DNA of 64,000 nucleotides from Daejeonella lutea (GTDB lineage Bacteria; Bacteroidota; Bacteroidia; Sphingobacteriales; Sphingobacteriaceae). Position 1 is the first letter of the stretch; the number at the start of each line of letters is the position of its first letter. Below, one piece after another: positions 46,065-55,496 of this stretch. The notes below the pieces were generated by a model, which saw only the letters and a list, made by a program, of their open reading frames with translations, made no database searches and was not told the DNA's origin. Location: positions 554,698-618,697 of the forward strand of contig NZ_FUYR01000001.1 in the NCBI RefSeq assembly GCF_900168015.1, read 5' to 3'. The translations under genes were made by a program, and so were the position numbers.

Positions 46065-46094
46065 AAACCATAGGTGTCATTTTACCTATGGTTT
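46065..46094 (+). terminator. Hairpin after the first DUF3347 gene
   Basis: AAACCATAGGT and ACCTATGGTTT form a perfect 11-bp stem around an 8-nt loop, 11 bp after the stop. The T-run is poor (TTTATAAAA), so it may be a partial terminator or a 3'-end stabiliser. Confidence 0.65.
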
Positions 46095-46180
46095 ATAAAA
46101 TTCAATTCATCATTAACTGAAACTTTTCTAAAACTGACACGATTGCATCATTCAAGATTGCTATCGTAAAAATTAAAGAC

Positions 46181-46738
46181 ATGAAGACAATCCTATTAAG
46201 CCTTACCCTGGCAGCAACTCTTTTTGTTGCCTGCAACAATGTTGGATCTGAAAAAAAACTGGCGGACAGTACAACGTCGGTATCGAATGAGGGTAGCACT
46301 CCTGCAAAAACTGTCAGCAACATCCTTGGAGATTATCTGGAAATTAAGAATGCCCTTACAAAGGATAACGATGCGGATGCCGCTAGTGCGGCAACTAAGC
46401 TTGCCGGTTCGTTGCAAGGGTTTGATAAAACTGCATTAAATGCCGACCAGACCAAAGTATATAATGATATTGAAGCTGACGCGATTGAACATGCGGAACA
46501 TATTGCTTCAAACAAAGGAAACCTGGTTCATCAGCGGGAACACTTTGAAACCCTGAGTGCGGAGATGTATGAGCTCGTTAAAGTGATGGGGGCAGGGCAA
46601 AAGCTGTACTATACAAACTGTCCGATGTATAATAAAAACAAAGGTGCTAACTGGTTAAGCGAAAGCAAAGAAGTGAGCAACCCTTATTTAGGTCAAGCAA
46701 TGTTAACGTGTGGCACTGTTAAAGAAGAGCTGAATTAA
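46181..46738 (+). CDS. DUF3347 domain lipoprotein
   Basis: A 185-residue lipoprotein with lipobox LFVAC (Cys18). It is a paralog of the previous gene: LGDYLEIKNALTKD, HQREHFETLSAEMYELVK, then CPMYNKNKGANWLSES and NPYLGQAMLTCG. One copy is soluble in the periplasm and one is membrane-anchored, which suggests a shuttle and an acceptor. It is followed 3 bp later by the haem-binding-domain gene, so those two and the oxidase form one transcription unit. Confidence 0.88.
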   Translation: MKTILLSLTLAATLFVACNNVGSEKKLADSTTSVSNEGSTPAKTVSNILGDYLEIKNALTKDNDADAASAATKLAGSLQGFDKTALNADQTKVYNDIEADAIEHAEHIASNKGNLVHQREHFETLSAEMYELVKVMGAGQKLYYTNCPMYNKNKGANWLSESKEVSNPYLGQAMLTCGTVKEELN

Positions 46739-46741
46739 GCA

Positions 46742-47200
46742 ATGAACCGGATTAAGAAAGGTTCAATGATTGTATTGGCAATTTTTGTTTTAATCCAATT
46801 TTTCCAGCCAGCACGTAATCGAAGCTCGGAGGTTTCAAAGGCAGGTATTGCCACGGTGATCAGAGTGCCTTCTGAAGTTCAGGCGATTTTGCAGAACTCC
46901 TGCTATGATTGCCATAGCAATAATACCCGGTATCCCTGGTATGCTGTTTTGCAACCTGGGGCCTGGTGGTTGGCTTCGCACATTAAGGAGGGTAAGGCAG
47001 AGTTAAATTTTGATGAGTTTGGGGAATACTCAAAACGGCGGCAGCGCAGTAAACTGAAGTCAATACAAGGTTCAATTGAAGACAAAAGTATGCCGCTACC
47101 TTCTTACAAGGCTGTTCACAGGGAGGCTGATCTATCCCAAACCGATCAAAAATTGTTAAACGAATGGCTTGAAGGAGCCTTGAATGAAATTTCTAATTAA
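46742..47200 (+). CDS. Haem-binding domain protein (single CxxCH)
   Basis: A 152-residue protein with an N-terminal membrane anchor or signal (about 8-22, IVLAIFVLIQFF). The Haem_bd family features are clear: VQAILQNSCYDCHSN with covalent haem motif Cys54-x-x-Cys57-His58, then NTRYPWYAVLQPGAWWLASHI and the end SQTDQKLLNEWL. It probably carries electrons in the periplasm. It starts 3 bp after the DUF3347 lipoprotein and ends 3 bp before the multicopper oxidase gene, so it may serve that oxidase. Confidence 0.88.
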   Translation: MNRIKKGSMIVLAIFVLIQFFQPARNRSSEVSKAGIATVIRVPSEVQAILQNSCYDCHSNNTRYPWYAVLQPGAWWLASHIKEGKAELNFDEFGEYSKRRQRSKLKSIQGSIEDKSMPLPSYKAVHREADLSQTDQKLLNEWLEGALNEISN

Positions 47201-47203
47201 TCA

Positions 47204-50050
47204 ATGATGAATAATAAGCTATTTATACTACTGCTCATTAGCTTTTGTTTCGGGCAATCGCTGTATGCGGAGCGCCCAGAGCATACTCATTCCGTGTCCG
47301 CAGCTGTGCAGGCTGTTTATGTATGTCCAATGCATCCAGAGGTGAAGTCGGCTAAACCAGCCAATTGTCCTAAATGCGGGATGAAGCTAGTATTACAGAA
47401 GGCGAAAGCCCCAAAGCCTGCGGCCCGTCCCCCGGTTAAAAAGACTCCCGCTCCAAAAGCTTTAAGTCCTGCGAAAGCTGCAAGTCCTGCTAAAGCAAGC
47501 CCCGCTCTACAATCGGCTGTTGTGTATACCTGCCCTATGCATCCCGAGGTAAAATCCAATAAACCTGGTAATTGTCCTAAATGCGGGATGAAACTGGTAG
47601 TTCAGAAATCGGCAGCTCCGGAACGTTCTGCACCAGCTAAAAAGGCCGCTCCAGCGAAAAAAGCGAGCCCGGCCGTCCCGTCAAAGAATGAAGGCCTACC
47701 GGGAAAGCCTGAACCCATTGCAGAACCCGCAGAAGATCACAGGAACCATGTGATGCCCACGGCAGAGAGTGGAGTGGAGGACGGTATAAACGAGACGGAT
47801 CCAATTAAAATTGCCAAAGCTAACCTTGGTCCGATTAAAACTATTGCAAACAATACCCCGCCAAGGACAGTGAAGTATGATTTGTACATTGCCGATACGA
47901 CCGTGAATTTTACAGGCAAAGCCAAACGGGCTATCGCGGTTAATGGACAGATCCCCATGCCAACACTTACATTTACCCAGGGCGACACTGCGGAAATACA
48001 CGTTCATAACCGCTTAAAAGAAGAAACGTCATTGCACTGGCACGGCCTTTTTCTGCCCAATCGCTATGATGGCGTTCCAAATCTGACTCAAATGCCTATT
48101 AAGCCCGGTACTACTCACGTATACAGGTTTCCTATCATTCAACACGGTACGCATTGGTATCATAGCCACACCGGATTACAGGAGCAGATTGGAATGTATG
48201 GTGCATTTATCATGCTGAAGCGCAACGAATGGGATATTCCCACCGTACCGGTCATGTTAAGTGAATGGACCGACATGAATCCTAAGGAAGTTGATCGAAG
48301 TTTGCATGCAGCTACCGATTGGTTTGCTATAAAAAAGGGAAGCACACAGAGTTATTCTGAAGCTATCAGGGGAGGGCATTTTAACATCAAGGTTGCAAAT
48401 GAATGGAAGCGCATGAACGCCATGGATGTGAGTGATGTATATTACGACCGCTTTCTAATCAACGGCAAGAACCAATACGAACAGCCGCAATTTAAAGCAG
48501 GTGACAAAGTAAGGCTTCGCATAGCAAATGCAGGTGCTTCCACTTACTTCTGGCTAAAATATTCCGGAGGGAAGATGACGGTAGTTGCTACTGATGGGAA
48601 TGATGTAGAGCCGCTTGAAGTAGACCGGCTGATCATCGCTGTTTCAGAGACTTACGATGTGGTCGTTACAATTCCTGAAAACAAAGCTTACGAGTTTTTA
48701 GCGACTGCCGAAGACCGCACCAAGTCAACATCACTATGGTTAGGCAGCGGACCTAAGGTGCCTGCGGAACCATTGCCAAGGCTGAAATATTTTGCAGGAA
48801 TGAAGATGATGAATGAGATGATGGATATGCAGGGAAATATGGTTCAGATGGAAGGTATGAAGATGCAAAACCAGATCATGGACATGAATACCGTGATGTA
48901 TCCGGAAATCACAGGACCTGAGATTGCGAGTGATACTGCCGAAATAGATACTGTATCTGAAATGAAGATGAATGACGCGGTAAAACCGATGGATCATTCC
49001 GGTCACAATATGGCTGATAAGGATAGTGATGCAAGAGATATCGTGACTTTGAACTATAACATGCTTCGTGACCCCAAGAAAACGACACTTCCTCCCGGCC
49101 CTGTGCGGGAGTTACGATTTGATCTGACAGGCAATATGAACCGGTATGTGTGGACGCTGGATAATAAGACCGTATCTGAGTCAGACAAGATCCTGATCAA
49201 GAAAGGGGAGAACTTACGAATTATCCTTTTTAATAACAGTATGATGCGTCACCCCATGCACCTGCATGGTCATGATTTTCGTGTGCTGAACGACCAGGGC
49301 GAGCAAGCTCCGATGAAAAATGTCATAGACATTATGCCCATGGAATTGGACACGATTGAATTCGCAGCAACAGAGCCTGGCGGCGACTGGTTTTTCCACT
49401 GCCATATTTTATATCATATGATGAGCGGTATGGGAAGAATCTTTAGCTATGAAAACTCAGCCCCTAATCCAGACGTACCAGATCCTAAGCTTGCCCAGCG
49501 CCGCTTATTCAGAGACGACCGTATGTTTCATCCGATGGGTTCTATAGGCCTGGAGAGTAATGGAAGTGATGGGGAATTCATGTTGGCTAATACAAGGCTC
49601 CGGCTGTCTACGGAGTGGCGATTAGGCTTAAAGCAGGATCATGGAAACGAGGTGGAAACTTACTTTGGCCGATATATCGGCCGGATGCAGTGGTGGTTTC
49701 CGTTTATCGGCTTTGACTACCATCAGAATAGTATGGGGAGCATGGTCGAGAAAAACATGTTTGGTCAAATGAGTAACCAGGATAACCGCAAGGCATTTGT
49801 TGCAGGGGTGCAATACACGCTGCCGATGTTATTTATAGCAGAAATGAGGGCCGACAGCAAAGGGAAATTCAGGTTTCAGTTGATGAGAGAAGATATTCCG
49901 CTTAGCCCCCGGCTTCGATTCAATTTAATGGGTAATACCGATAAAGAGTATATGGGAGGTCTGAGATATATAGTAACTAAGTATTTCTCGCTTTCCACCC
50001 ATTACGATAGTGATATGGGATTAGGGGGCGGAATTACCGTAACTTATTAA
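47204..50050 (+). CDS. copA: Multicopper oxidase with two N-terminal metal-binding motifs and CopB-like tail
   Basis: A 948-residue exported protein (signal to about 22). Two copies of a small heavy-metal-binding motif, YVCPMHPEVKS...NCPKCGMKL, start near 39 and 108, joined by Lys/Ala/Pro-rich linkers. The oxidase follows (about 205-760) with all four copper motifs: HWHG near 278, HWYHSH near 317, HPMHLHGHDF near 683, and HCHILYHMMSGM near 732. A Met-rich insert (about 525-570) resembles CopA/CueO Met loops. The final 180 residues (DRMFHPMGS ... YFGRYIGRMQWWFPFIGFDYH) look like the outer-membrane copper-resistance protein CopB. It likely oxidises Cu(I) in the periplasm. The symbol is for the Pseudomonas/PcoA-type oxidase, not the ATPase. 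Confidence 0.9.
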   Translation: MMNNKLFILLLISFCFGQSLYAERPEHTHSVSAAVQAVYVCPMHPEVKSAKPANCPKCGMKLVLQKAKAPKPAARPPVKKTPAPKALSPAKAASPAKASPALQSAVVYTCPMHPEVKSNKPGNCPKCGMKLVVQKSAAPERSAPAKKAAPAKKASPAVPSKNEGLPGKPEPIAEPAEDHRNHVMPTAESGVEDGINETDPIKIAKANLGPIKTIANNTPPRTVKYDLYIADTTVNFTGKAKRAIAVNGQIPMPTLTFTQGDTAEIHVHNRLKEETSLHWHGLFLPNRYDGVPNLTQMPIKPGTTHVYRFPIIQHGTHWYHSHTGLQEQIGMYGAFIMLKRNEWDIPTVPVMLSEWTDMNPKEVDRSLHAATDWFAIKKGSTQSYSEAIRGGHFNIKVANEWKRMNAMDVSDVYYDRFLINGKNQYEQPQFKAGDKVRLRIANAGASTYFWLKYSGGKMTVVATDGNDVEPLEVDRLIIAVSETYDVVVTIPENKAYEFLATAEDRTKSTSLWLGSGPKVPAEPLPRLKYFAGMKMMNEMMDMQGNMVQMEGMKMQNQIMDMNTVMYPEITGPEIASDTAEIDTVSEMKMNDAVKPMDHSGHNMADKDSDARDIVTLNYNMLRDPKKTTLPPGPVRELRFDLTGNMNRYVWTLDNKTVSESDKILIKKGENLRIILFNNSMMRHPMHLHGHDFRVLNDQGEQAPMKNVIDIMPMELDTIEFAATEPGGDWFFHCHILYHMMSGMGRIFSYENSAPNPDVPDPKLAQRRLFRDDRMFHPMGSIGLESNGSDGEFMLANTRLRLSTEWRLGLKQDHGNEVETYFGRYIGRMQWWFPFIGFDYHQNSMGSMVEKNMFGQMSNQDNRKAFVAGVQYTLPMLFIAEMRADSKGKFRFQLMREDIPLSPRLRFNLMGNTDKEYMGGLRYIVTKYFSLSTHYDSDMGLGGGITVTY

Positions 50051-50099
50051 TAAATTTTGAAATTCTAGATTAGGAATTTGAACACTGAATTTTGAAAAG

Positions 50100-50675
50100 A
50101 TGCTCGAACTGCATATAAAAAATATGGTTTGCAACCGCTGTATTGCAGCGGTAAGCAACGAATTAAACAGCCTCGGACTGCACCCTATCCTTGTCGAAAT
50201 GGGTGTGGTAAGGTTAGAAGAAAATGAGCTCGACGAGGATACTCGTTCTCTACTTCAGGTGAGGTTAAAAGGACTTGGATTCGAATTGCTGGATAATAAC
50301 AGAACCAGGTTGATTGAACAGATAAAAAATCTCATTATCGAGAAAATTCACCGCGCTGATACTTTAGAAGAGAAAATAAATTGGCCGAAGCTTATTTCCG
50401 ACAAGCTCTTTCATGAGTACAATTACATGAGTGCCTTATTCTCGTCAGTTGAAGGGATTACCCTGGAACAATATATTATCCGGCAAAAAATCGAAAAGGT
50501 TAAGGAACTTCTATTCTACGATGAACTCAGTCTGGGTGAGATAGCTGATAGGATTGGTTATAGCAGCATAGCCCACCTGTCAGCGCAGTTTAAGAAGATC
50601 ACAGGGCAAACTCCTTCACAATTTAAAAAAACCAGGGCTATTGATAAGAACAGGAAATCCTTAGATTCTATTTGA
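50100..50675 (+). CDS. AraC-type regulator with HMA-like N-terminal domain
   Basis: A 191-residue cytoplasmic protein. Residues 1-70 look like a metallochaperone fold: LHIKNMVCNRCIAAVSNEL carries M-x-C-x-x-C (Cys11, Cys14), as in HMA domains, and ends with LKGLGFELLDN. A helical linker leads to an AraC DNA-binding domain at about 100-178 (LSLGEIADRIGYSSIAHLSAQFKKITGQTPSQFKK). This architecture suggests a one-component copper sensor that may control the surrounding operons. It sits between the oxidase and the copper ATPase genes. Confidence 0.85.
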   Translation: MLELHIKNMVCNRCIAAVSNELNSLGLHPILVEMGVVRLEENELDEDTRSLLQVRLKGLGFELLDNNRTRLIEQIKNLIIEKIHRADTLEEKINWPKLISDKLFHEYNYMSALFSSVEGITLEQYIIRQKIEKVKELLFYDELSLGEIADRIGYSSIAHLSAQFKKITGQTPSQFKKTRAIDKNRKSLDSI

Positions 50676-50747
50676 ATGCCCTGTATAAACATGAAGTAAT
50701 GTAACTCTTTCACTGAATTTTGTAAGAATCCGGCACCGAAACTGGCG

Positions 50748-50755
50748 TAATTTTG
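50748..50755 (+). promoter_or_regulatory. Candidate -7 box for the copper ATPase gene
   Basis: TAATTTTG is an exact TAnnTTTG match, 18 bp before the ATG. The nearest TTTG (50719-50722) is 25 bp upstream, longer than the usual 19-21. This would give the ATPase and chaperone their own transcript. Confidence 0.4.
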
Positions 50756-50773
50756 TAGTATACAAACAAGCTT

Positions 50774-53032
50774 ATGTCAGCAACTACAGCAATTCAAACC
50801 TCAGGCAAATCGAATAAAGCTAGCAGAAAGACTTTTCCGGTTACCGGAATGACTTGTGCAGCCTGTGCCGTCAGTGTCGAATCGATGCTCAAATCTTCAT
50901 CTGGTGTTTCGGATGCTGGTGTCAACTTCGCGAATCAGACGGCCTGGGCAGAATATGATGAGAAGCAAACGAGTCCTTTGGAATTACAAAAGGCAGTTCG
51001 TTCTATTGGCTATGATATACTTGTCGATGTCGAAAACCCCACGGAAGTTCAGGAAGAGCTCCAGCACAAGCATTATCAGGAAATAAAGCACAGGACCATC
51101 TGGGCATCAATACTTTCTTTACCAGTTGTTGTACTGGGCATGTTCTTTATGGACGCACCTTATTCACCGTGGATCTCCATGATCCTTACAGCCCCGGTGC
51201 TGTTTTGGTTTGGCCGATCTTTCTTTATCAATGCCTGGAAGCAGGCGAGCCATGGCAAGGCTAACATGGATACGCTGGTAGCTTTGAGTACAGGCATTGC
51301 ATTTTTATTTAGTGCTTTTAATACGTTCTACCCTGAATTCTGGCATCAACGGGGATTGCACCCCCACGTTTATTATGAAGCAGCTTCCGTAATCATCGCT
51401 TTTATTTCATTAGGTAAATTGCTCGAGGAAAGAGCGAAGTCCAATACCTCATCAGCAATCAGGAAACTGATGGGCTTACAGCCTAAAACGGTCAAAATAA
51501 TAATTGATGGTGCCGAAAAGGAAGTTCCTATTGCTTCTGTAGATAAAGGTGATATTATAATGGTCAGGCCAGGGGAGAAGATCCCCGTCGATGGAAAAGT
51601 TATTTCCGGATCTTCCTATGTAGATGAGAGCATGATCTCCGGAGAACCAGTACCTGTGGAAAAAATGAAAGACGAGCGCGTATTTGCCGGAACCATCAAC
51701 CAAAAAGGAAGCTTCCAGTTCAAGGCACAGAAAGTAGGGAGTGATACCCTTCTTGCGCAGATCATAAAAATGGTACAGGAAGCACAAGGTAGTAAAGCGC
51801 CTGTTCAAAAGCTTGTCGACAAGATCTCTGGAATATTTGTTCCGGTAGTCATTGGCATTGCGATACTTACATTCCTCACATGGATGCTCCTTGGCGGTGA
51901 AAATGCATTCACGCATGCATTGCTGACCTCGGTGACAGTTTTGGTTATTGCCTGCCCCTGTGCATTAGGCCTTGCAACTCCCACAGCAATTATGGTGGGT
52001 ATAGGAAAGGGTGCTGATAATAATATCCTAATCAAGGATGCCGAAAGCCTGGAATTGGGACATAAGGTAAATGCTGTCATTCTCGATAAAACAGGGACCA
52101 TTACCGAAGGGAAACCGGTGGTAAATAGTGTGGATTGGAATTCAAAGGCGGCTGATATGAATACGTTGAAAGAAATACTGTATAGCCTGGAAATAAAGTC
52201 GGAGCATCCCCTGGCCGAAGCTGTTGTTAAACACTTACAAGAAAGTGGAGTTTCCGGAGCTGAAGTTTCATCATTTGAAAGCATTACCGCCAGGGGGGTA
52301 AAGGGTGTCGCAGGGAACAACACATTCTATGTGGGGAACAGAAAACTGATATCTGAAAATAATATTCGGATCGATGAACGTTTAGCTGGAAAAGCAGAAA
52401 TATACCAGCAAAAGGCCAATACCGTAGTTTATTTTGCCGATCAGGATGAGGTGTTGGCGATAATCGCTATTGCTGATAAAGTAAAGGAAACCTCTGCGAA
52501 AGCTATTAAAGCACTTCAGGAAATGAATATTGAGGTGTATATGCTTACCGGTGACAATCAACAGACTGCTGCTGCTGTTGCCCATGAAGTGGGAATTACG
52601 CATTATAAAGCTGAAGTCCTGCCATCAGACAAAGCGGATTTTATAAAAGAACTTCAATCACAGGGGAAAATAGTAGCAATGGTTGGAGACGGAATTAATG
52701 ATTCGCATGCCCTTGCGCAGGCCGATGTTAGCATTGCGATGGGCAAAGGATCGGATATCGCGATGGACGTAGCTAAGATGACGCTCATAACTTCCGACCT
52801 TTTAGCGATACCTAAGGCATTGAAATTATCTAAACGGACGGTCCAAACAGTTCGACAGAACCTCTTCTGGGCATTTATTTATAATGTCATCGGAATCCCT
52901 CTCGCTGCGGGTGTTCTCTATTCCTACAATGGTTTCCTGCTCGATCCGATGATTGCAGGAGCAGCTATGGCTTTAAGTTCTGTATCTGTAGTAACAAACA
53001 GCTTACGCTTAAAAGCATCAAATCTCGAATAA
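50774..53032 (+). CDS. copA: Copper-translocating P1B-type ATPase
   Basis: A 752-residue inner-membrane pump. One HMA domain at the N-terminus carries GMTCAAC (Cys28, Cys31). The membrane region has the CPC motif (Cys394, Cys396) in [15 protein letters not shown]. The actuator has SGEPVPVEK, the phosphorylation Asp438 lies in DKTGTITEG, the nucleotide domain has SEHPLAEAV, and the hinge has [15 protein letters not shown]. It exports Cu(I) from the cytoplasm and is followed 25 bp later by its chaperone-like partner. The two proteins carrying the copA symbol in this window are unrelated; this is the ATPase. Confidence 0.95.
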   Translation: MSATTAIQTSGKSNKASRKTFPVTGMTCAACAVSVESMLKSSSGVSDAGVNFANQTAWAEYDEKQTSPLELQKAVRSIGYDILVDVENPTEVQEELQHKHYQEIKHRTIWASILSLPVVVLGMFFMDAPYSPWISMILTAPVLFWFGRSFFINAWKQASHGKANMDTLVALSTGIAFLFSAFNTFYPEFWHQRGLHPHVYYEAASVIIAFISLGKLLEERAKSNTSSAIRKLMGLQPKTVKIIIDGAEKEVPIASVDKGDIIMVRPGEKIPVDGKVISGSSYVDESMISGEPVPVEKMKDERVFAGTINQKGSFQFKAQKVGSDTLLAQIIKMVQEAQGSKAPVQKLVDKISGIFVPVVIGIAILTFLTWMLLGGENAFTHALLTSVTVLVIACPCALGLATPTAIMVGIGKGADNNILIKDAESLELGHKVNAVILDKTGTITEGKPVVNSVDWNSKAADMNTLKEILYSLEIKSEHPLAEAVVKHLQESGVSGAEVSSFESITARGVKGVAGNNTFYVGNRKLISENNIRIDERLAGKAEIYQQKANTVVYFADQDEVLAIIAIADKVKETSAKAIKALQEMNIEVYMLTGDNQQTAAAVAHEVGITHYKAEVLPSDKADFIKELQSQGKIVAMVGDGINDSHALAQADVSIAMGKGSDIAMDVAKMTLITSDLLAIPKALKLSKRTVQTVRQNLFWAFIYNVIGIPLAAGVLYSYNGFLLDPMIAGAAMALSSVSVVTNSLRLKASNLE

Positions 53033-53057
53033 TTTTAACTCATAAATATTTACAACA

Positions 53058-53264
53058 ATGAACACATTAAAATTTAAGACCAATATCAAATGTACCGGAT
53101 GCCTCGCTACTGTAACTCCTCATTTGAATAAAGCAGCCGGAGAAAATAACTGGCAGGTGGATCTCGACAATCCGCAAAGGATTCTCACCGTAGGAACTGA
53201 GGGTTCAGAAAAAGAAATCATTGCAGCTGTTAAAGAGGCAGGATTTGAAGCGGAAAAAGTTTAG
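53058..53264 (+). CDS. HMA-domain copper chaperone (CopZ-like)
   Basis: A 68-residue single HMA domain: LKFKTNIKCTGC gives the metal-binding Cys12 and Cys15, and the fold ends in EAGFEAEKV. It lacks the usual Met before the first Cys (Lys here), a variant often seen in Bacteroidota. It should deliver Cu(I) to the upstream ATPase. A terminator follows within 20 bp. Confidence 0.9.
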   Translation: MNTLKFKTNIKCTGCLATVTPHLNKAAGENNWQVDLDNPQRILTVGTEGSEKEIIAAVKEAGFEAEKV

Positions 53265-53282
53265 TCTGAAAATACCGAACAG

Positions 53283-53306
53283 AGCTCTCTCCGGAGGGCT
53301 TTTTTG
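53283..53306 (+). terminator. Rho-independent terminator after the chaperone
   Basis: AGCTCTC and GAGGGCT pair (one wobble) around TCCG, followed by six T. It closes the ATPase/chaperone unit. Confidence 0.8.
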
Positions 53307-53391
53307 TTTTCTAAAATTAATTTCATGAAATTTTAAGCAGTACGGGTAAACAGATAATTACAACTTATCTTTAAAGCTGAACTAGATTCAT

Positions 53392-54420
53392 ATGATAAAC
53401 TTCGCCATTGCCTTCCTTATGCTGATATCTTCCGGTAGTAGGGTTTACGATATTAAGGGCCAGCAACCAAATATATCGATAGATACTAAGGGAATTGTTC
53501 GCATGGTGTATGGCGAAGGGGAGCGCATCTTTTGTATGACCTCTGCAAACAATGGACTTACTTTTTCTGAGCCGGTTATGGTAGGCCAAATAAAAGAAAT
53601 GCATTTAGGTCATACCCGTGGGCCTCAAATTACATCTTCTAAGAATTTTACCATGATTTCTGCAATCGATAAAGCAGGTACTGTGCATTCATTCCGATTG
53701 AATCATTCAACTAAACAATGGAGTAAGTCTGCCAATGTTAACGATATTAAGGGATCAGCAGTTGAAGGATTAATGGCTCTGGCGGCCGATAAGGAGGATA
53801 ACTTTTATGCGGTATGGCTTGATATAAGAATGGAGAAAAAGAATAATATCTTCTTTTCATCCATTAATGGAAAGTCGTCCGCATGGTCAAAAAATCTAAT
53901 GATCTACAAATCACCTGAGGGCCATGTTTGTGAATGTTGCAGGCCTAACATAACTTACAGTAATAATCGACTGGTGGTTGGATTCCGCAATTGGCTAATG
54001 GGCTCAAGGGATGTTTACTATTCAGTCTCAATTAATAAAGGCAAATCTTTCTCAGAACCTAAGAAATCAGGAACTGATACCTGGCGCCTGAATGCCTGTC
54101 CGATGGACGGTGGTGGCTTGTCAATCAATGAAAGCGGAATTGTATCAACTGCCTGGCGACGAAATAGTGAAGTCTATTTTTGGTCGGAAAAGAAAGCTGA
54201 AATGAAAGTGGGAACTGGCCGGGACGTCAGCATGGCACAAATCAAGAACAGGACTATAATAGCCTGGCAGGATAATAAAACTGTCAAAGTCAGAGAAGTA
54301 AATACGGAAACGACAATGGAGATCGGGAATGGGATTTCACCGCGGGTTTACGTTATGCCTAATGGGAAAATACTTTGTGTTTGGGAAGACGACAGACAGG
54401 TGAAATTTAAAGCTATTTAG
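53392..54420 (+). CDS. BNR/sialidase-like beta-propeller with CxCC motif
   Basis: A 342-residue protein with a short hydrophobic N-terminus (1-14) that may be a signal peptide. Blades show sialidase-like elements (NNGLTFSEPV, NKGKSFSEPK), but catalytic Arg/Asp/Tyr of true sialidases are not evident. HVCECCRPN (Cys180, 182, 183) in the middle and NACPMDGGG (Cys236) are conserved-looking Cys elements that I also associate with a group of exo-sialidase-annotated proteins of copper or cytochrome clusters. The position after the copper ATPase suggests a copper-binding or redox propeller, not a glycosidase. Function inferred, not proven. Confidence 0.7.
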   Translation: MINFAIAFLMLISSGSRVYDIKGQQPNISIDTKGIVRMVYGEGERIFCMTSANNGLTFSEPVMVGQIKEMHLGHTRGPQITSSKNFTMISAIDKAGTVHSFRLNHSTKQWSKSANVNDIKGSAVEGLMALAADKEDNFYAVWLDIRMEKKNNIFFSSINGKSSAWSKNLMIYKSPEGHVCECCRPNITYSNNRLVVGFRNWLMGSRDVYYSVSINKGKSFSEPKKSGTDTWRLNACPMDGGGLSINESGIVSTAWRRNSEVYFWSEKKAEMKVGTGRDVSMAQIKNRTIIAWQDNKTVKVREVNTETTMEIGNGISPRVYVMPNGKILCVWEDDRQVKFKAI

Positions 54421-54473
54421 TGATCGTGAGAACTAGCCTTATGACTTACACAACGAAATACTTACCGGTTTGA

Positions 54474-54491
54474 AATTTGCCTGCGCAAATT
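54474..54491. terminator. Short hairpin in the convergent gap
   Basis: AATTTGC and GCAAATT form a 7-bp stem with loop CTGC. It overlaps the stop codon of the leftward GDPD gene and lies 53 bp after the propeller gene. It may serve both strands, though the stem is short. Confidence 0.4.
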
Positions 54492-55320
54492 ATTTGTTGC
54501 CTAAAGACCTCTTAACTTCGATCAATAAGCTCGGATCATCACTATAAATCCGCTCAACACCCATCTTTAGGAGTGCCAGCATATCCTCGCGCTTGTTTAC
54601 TGTCCATACCCCGACCTGTAGGCGGGCATTTTTCACTTTTCTGACCATATCAGGACTTATCCCTTTATAATTGATAATAAGTGCCTCAAAGCCTCTTTGT
54701 TTAGCGATTCGGATGTCCTCGTCAATATCAGTGTTCGCAGGACGATCCCAGAAGACCGGGATTTGAGGAGCAATACGTTTCACATCCGACATTAGTTTTA
54801 GATTTCCGTCGTTAAAGCCGACCATTTTTTCGGCTCCCGCTGCCCGCACAATCGCAATAGCGTCAGCAACAATATCTGTCTTAGGCTGTATTGATAAACT
54901 AGTCAGTTTTTGCTTCATGATCATAGCAAGGGCATCACTCAATAAAGGAATTCGCTGAATTGGGCATTGAGCGATGGTCAGTCCCTGGCGCTTTCGAAAA
55001 TCCGTTGCCATATCAAGTTTGGAGAGCTCTTCAAAAGTAGCGTCGGCTATTACCAGGTTTTTATCTGCTACCCGTCCGGTAGAAGGGTCGTGGCATACCA
55101 CTATCTTTCCATCTTTGGTTTTAAAAATATCAAGTTCAACCCAATCTGCACGGGCATCTATTCCTCCCTGAATTGATGCCAGGGTATTTTCCGGAAAGGC
55201 TGCAGAATGGCCCCGATGGGCGGTAACGCCATTAACTACAATTTTCTTGGGTGGTAGTTGGGCATTTGCACAATGGGTGTAAAGCAAACACGTAAATATT
55301 GCGAGGCTAAGTTTTATCAT
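54490..55320 (-). CDS. Exported glycerophosphodiester phosphodiesterase
   Basis: A 276-residue GDPD-family enzyme with a signal peptide (cleavage near CANAQ). HRGH at 35-38 (His35, Arg36), PENTLASI, VELDI (Glu62, Asp64) and CHDPS (His77) are the expected catalytic and metal-binding elements. It hydrolyses glycerophosphodiesters to glycerol-3-phosphate and an alcohol in the periplasm. It is divergent from the SusC/SusD pair at 55497 and separated by 176 bp, so both may respond to the same phosphorylated or lipid-derived nutrient. Confidence 0.92.
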   Translation of the reverse strand: MIKLSLAIFTCLLYTHCANAQLPPKKIVVNGVTAHRGHSAAFPENTLASIQGGIDARADWVELDIFKTKDGKIVVCHDPSTGRVADKNLVIADATFEELSKLDMATDFRKRQGLTIAQCPIQRIPLLSDALAMIMKQKLTSLSIQPKTDIVADAIAIVRAAGAEKMVGFNDGNLKLMSDVKRIAPQIPVFWDRPANTDIDEDIRIAKQRGFEALIINYKGISPDMVRKVKNARLQVGVWTVNKREDMLALLKMGVERIYSDDPSLLIEVKRSLGNK

Positions 55321-55496
55321 TAAAATTCTTCAGGGCAGGCCTTGCAATTTACGGAAATTCATCAAAGCGCCAACCTTGGCTGAACCCGAATCTTAAGCGA
55401 TTCATTTTACAATAAATTCATTAGATTAGTGAAACTGAATGAGGTGTTTCAGATGTCGCATTCTTCACTCTTACAAAACGCACCAAATAAAAAACT

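Noticed and set aside
53392..54420. True sialidase
   Set aside because: Only loose BNR-like blade motifs are seen, the Arg triad and catalytic Asp/Tyr are not apparent, and the gene sits in a copper island.
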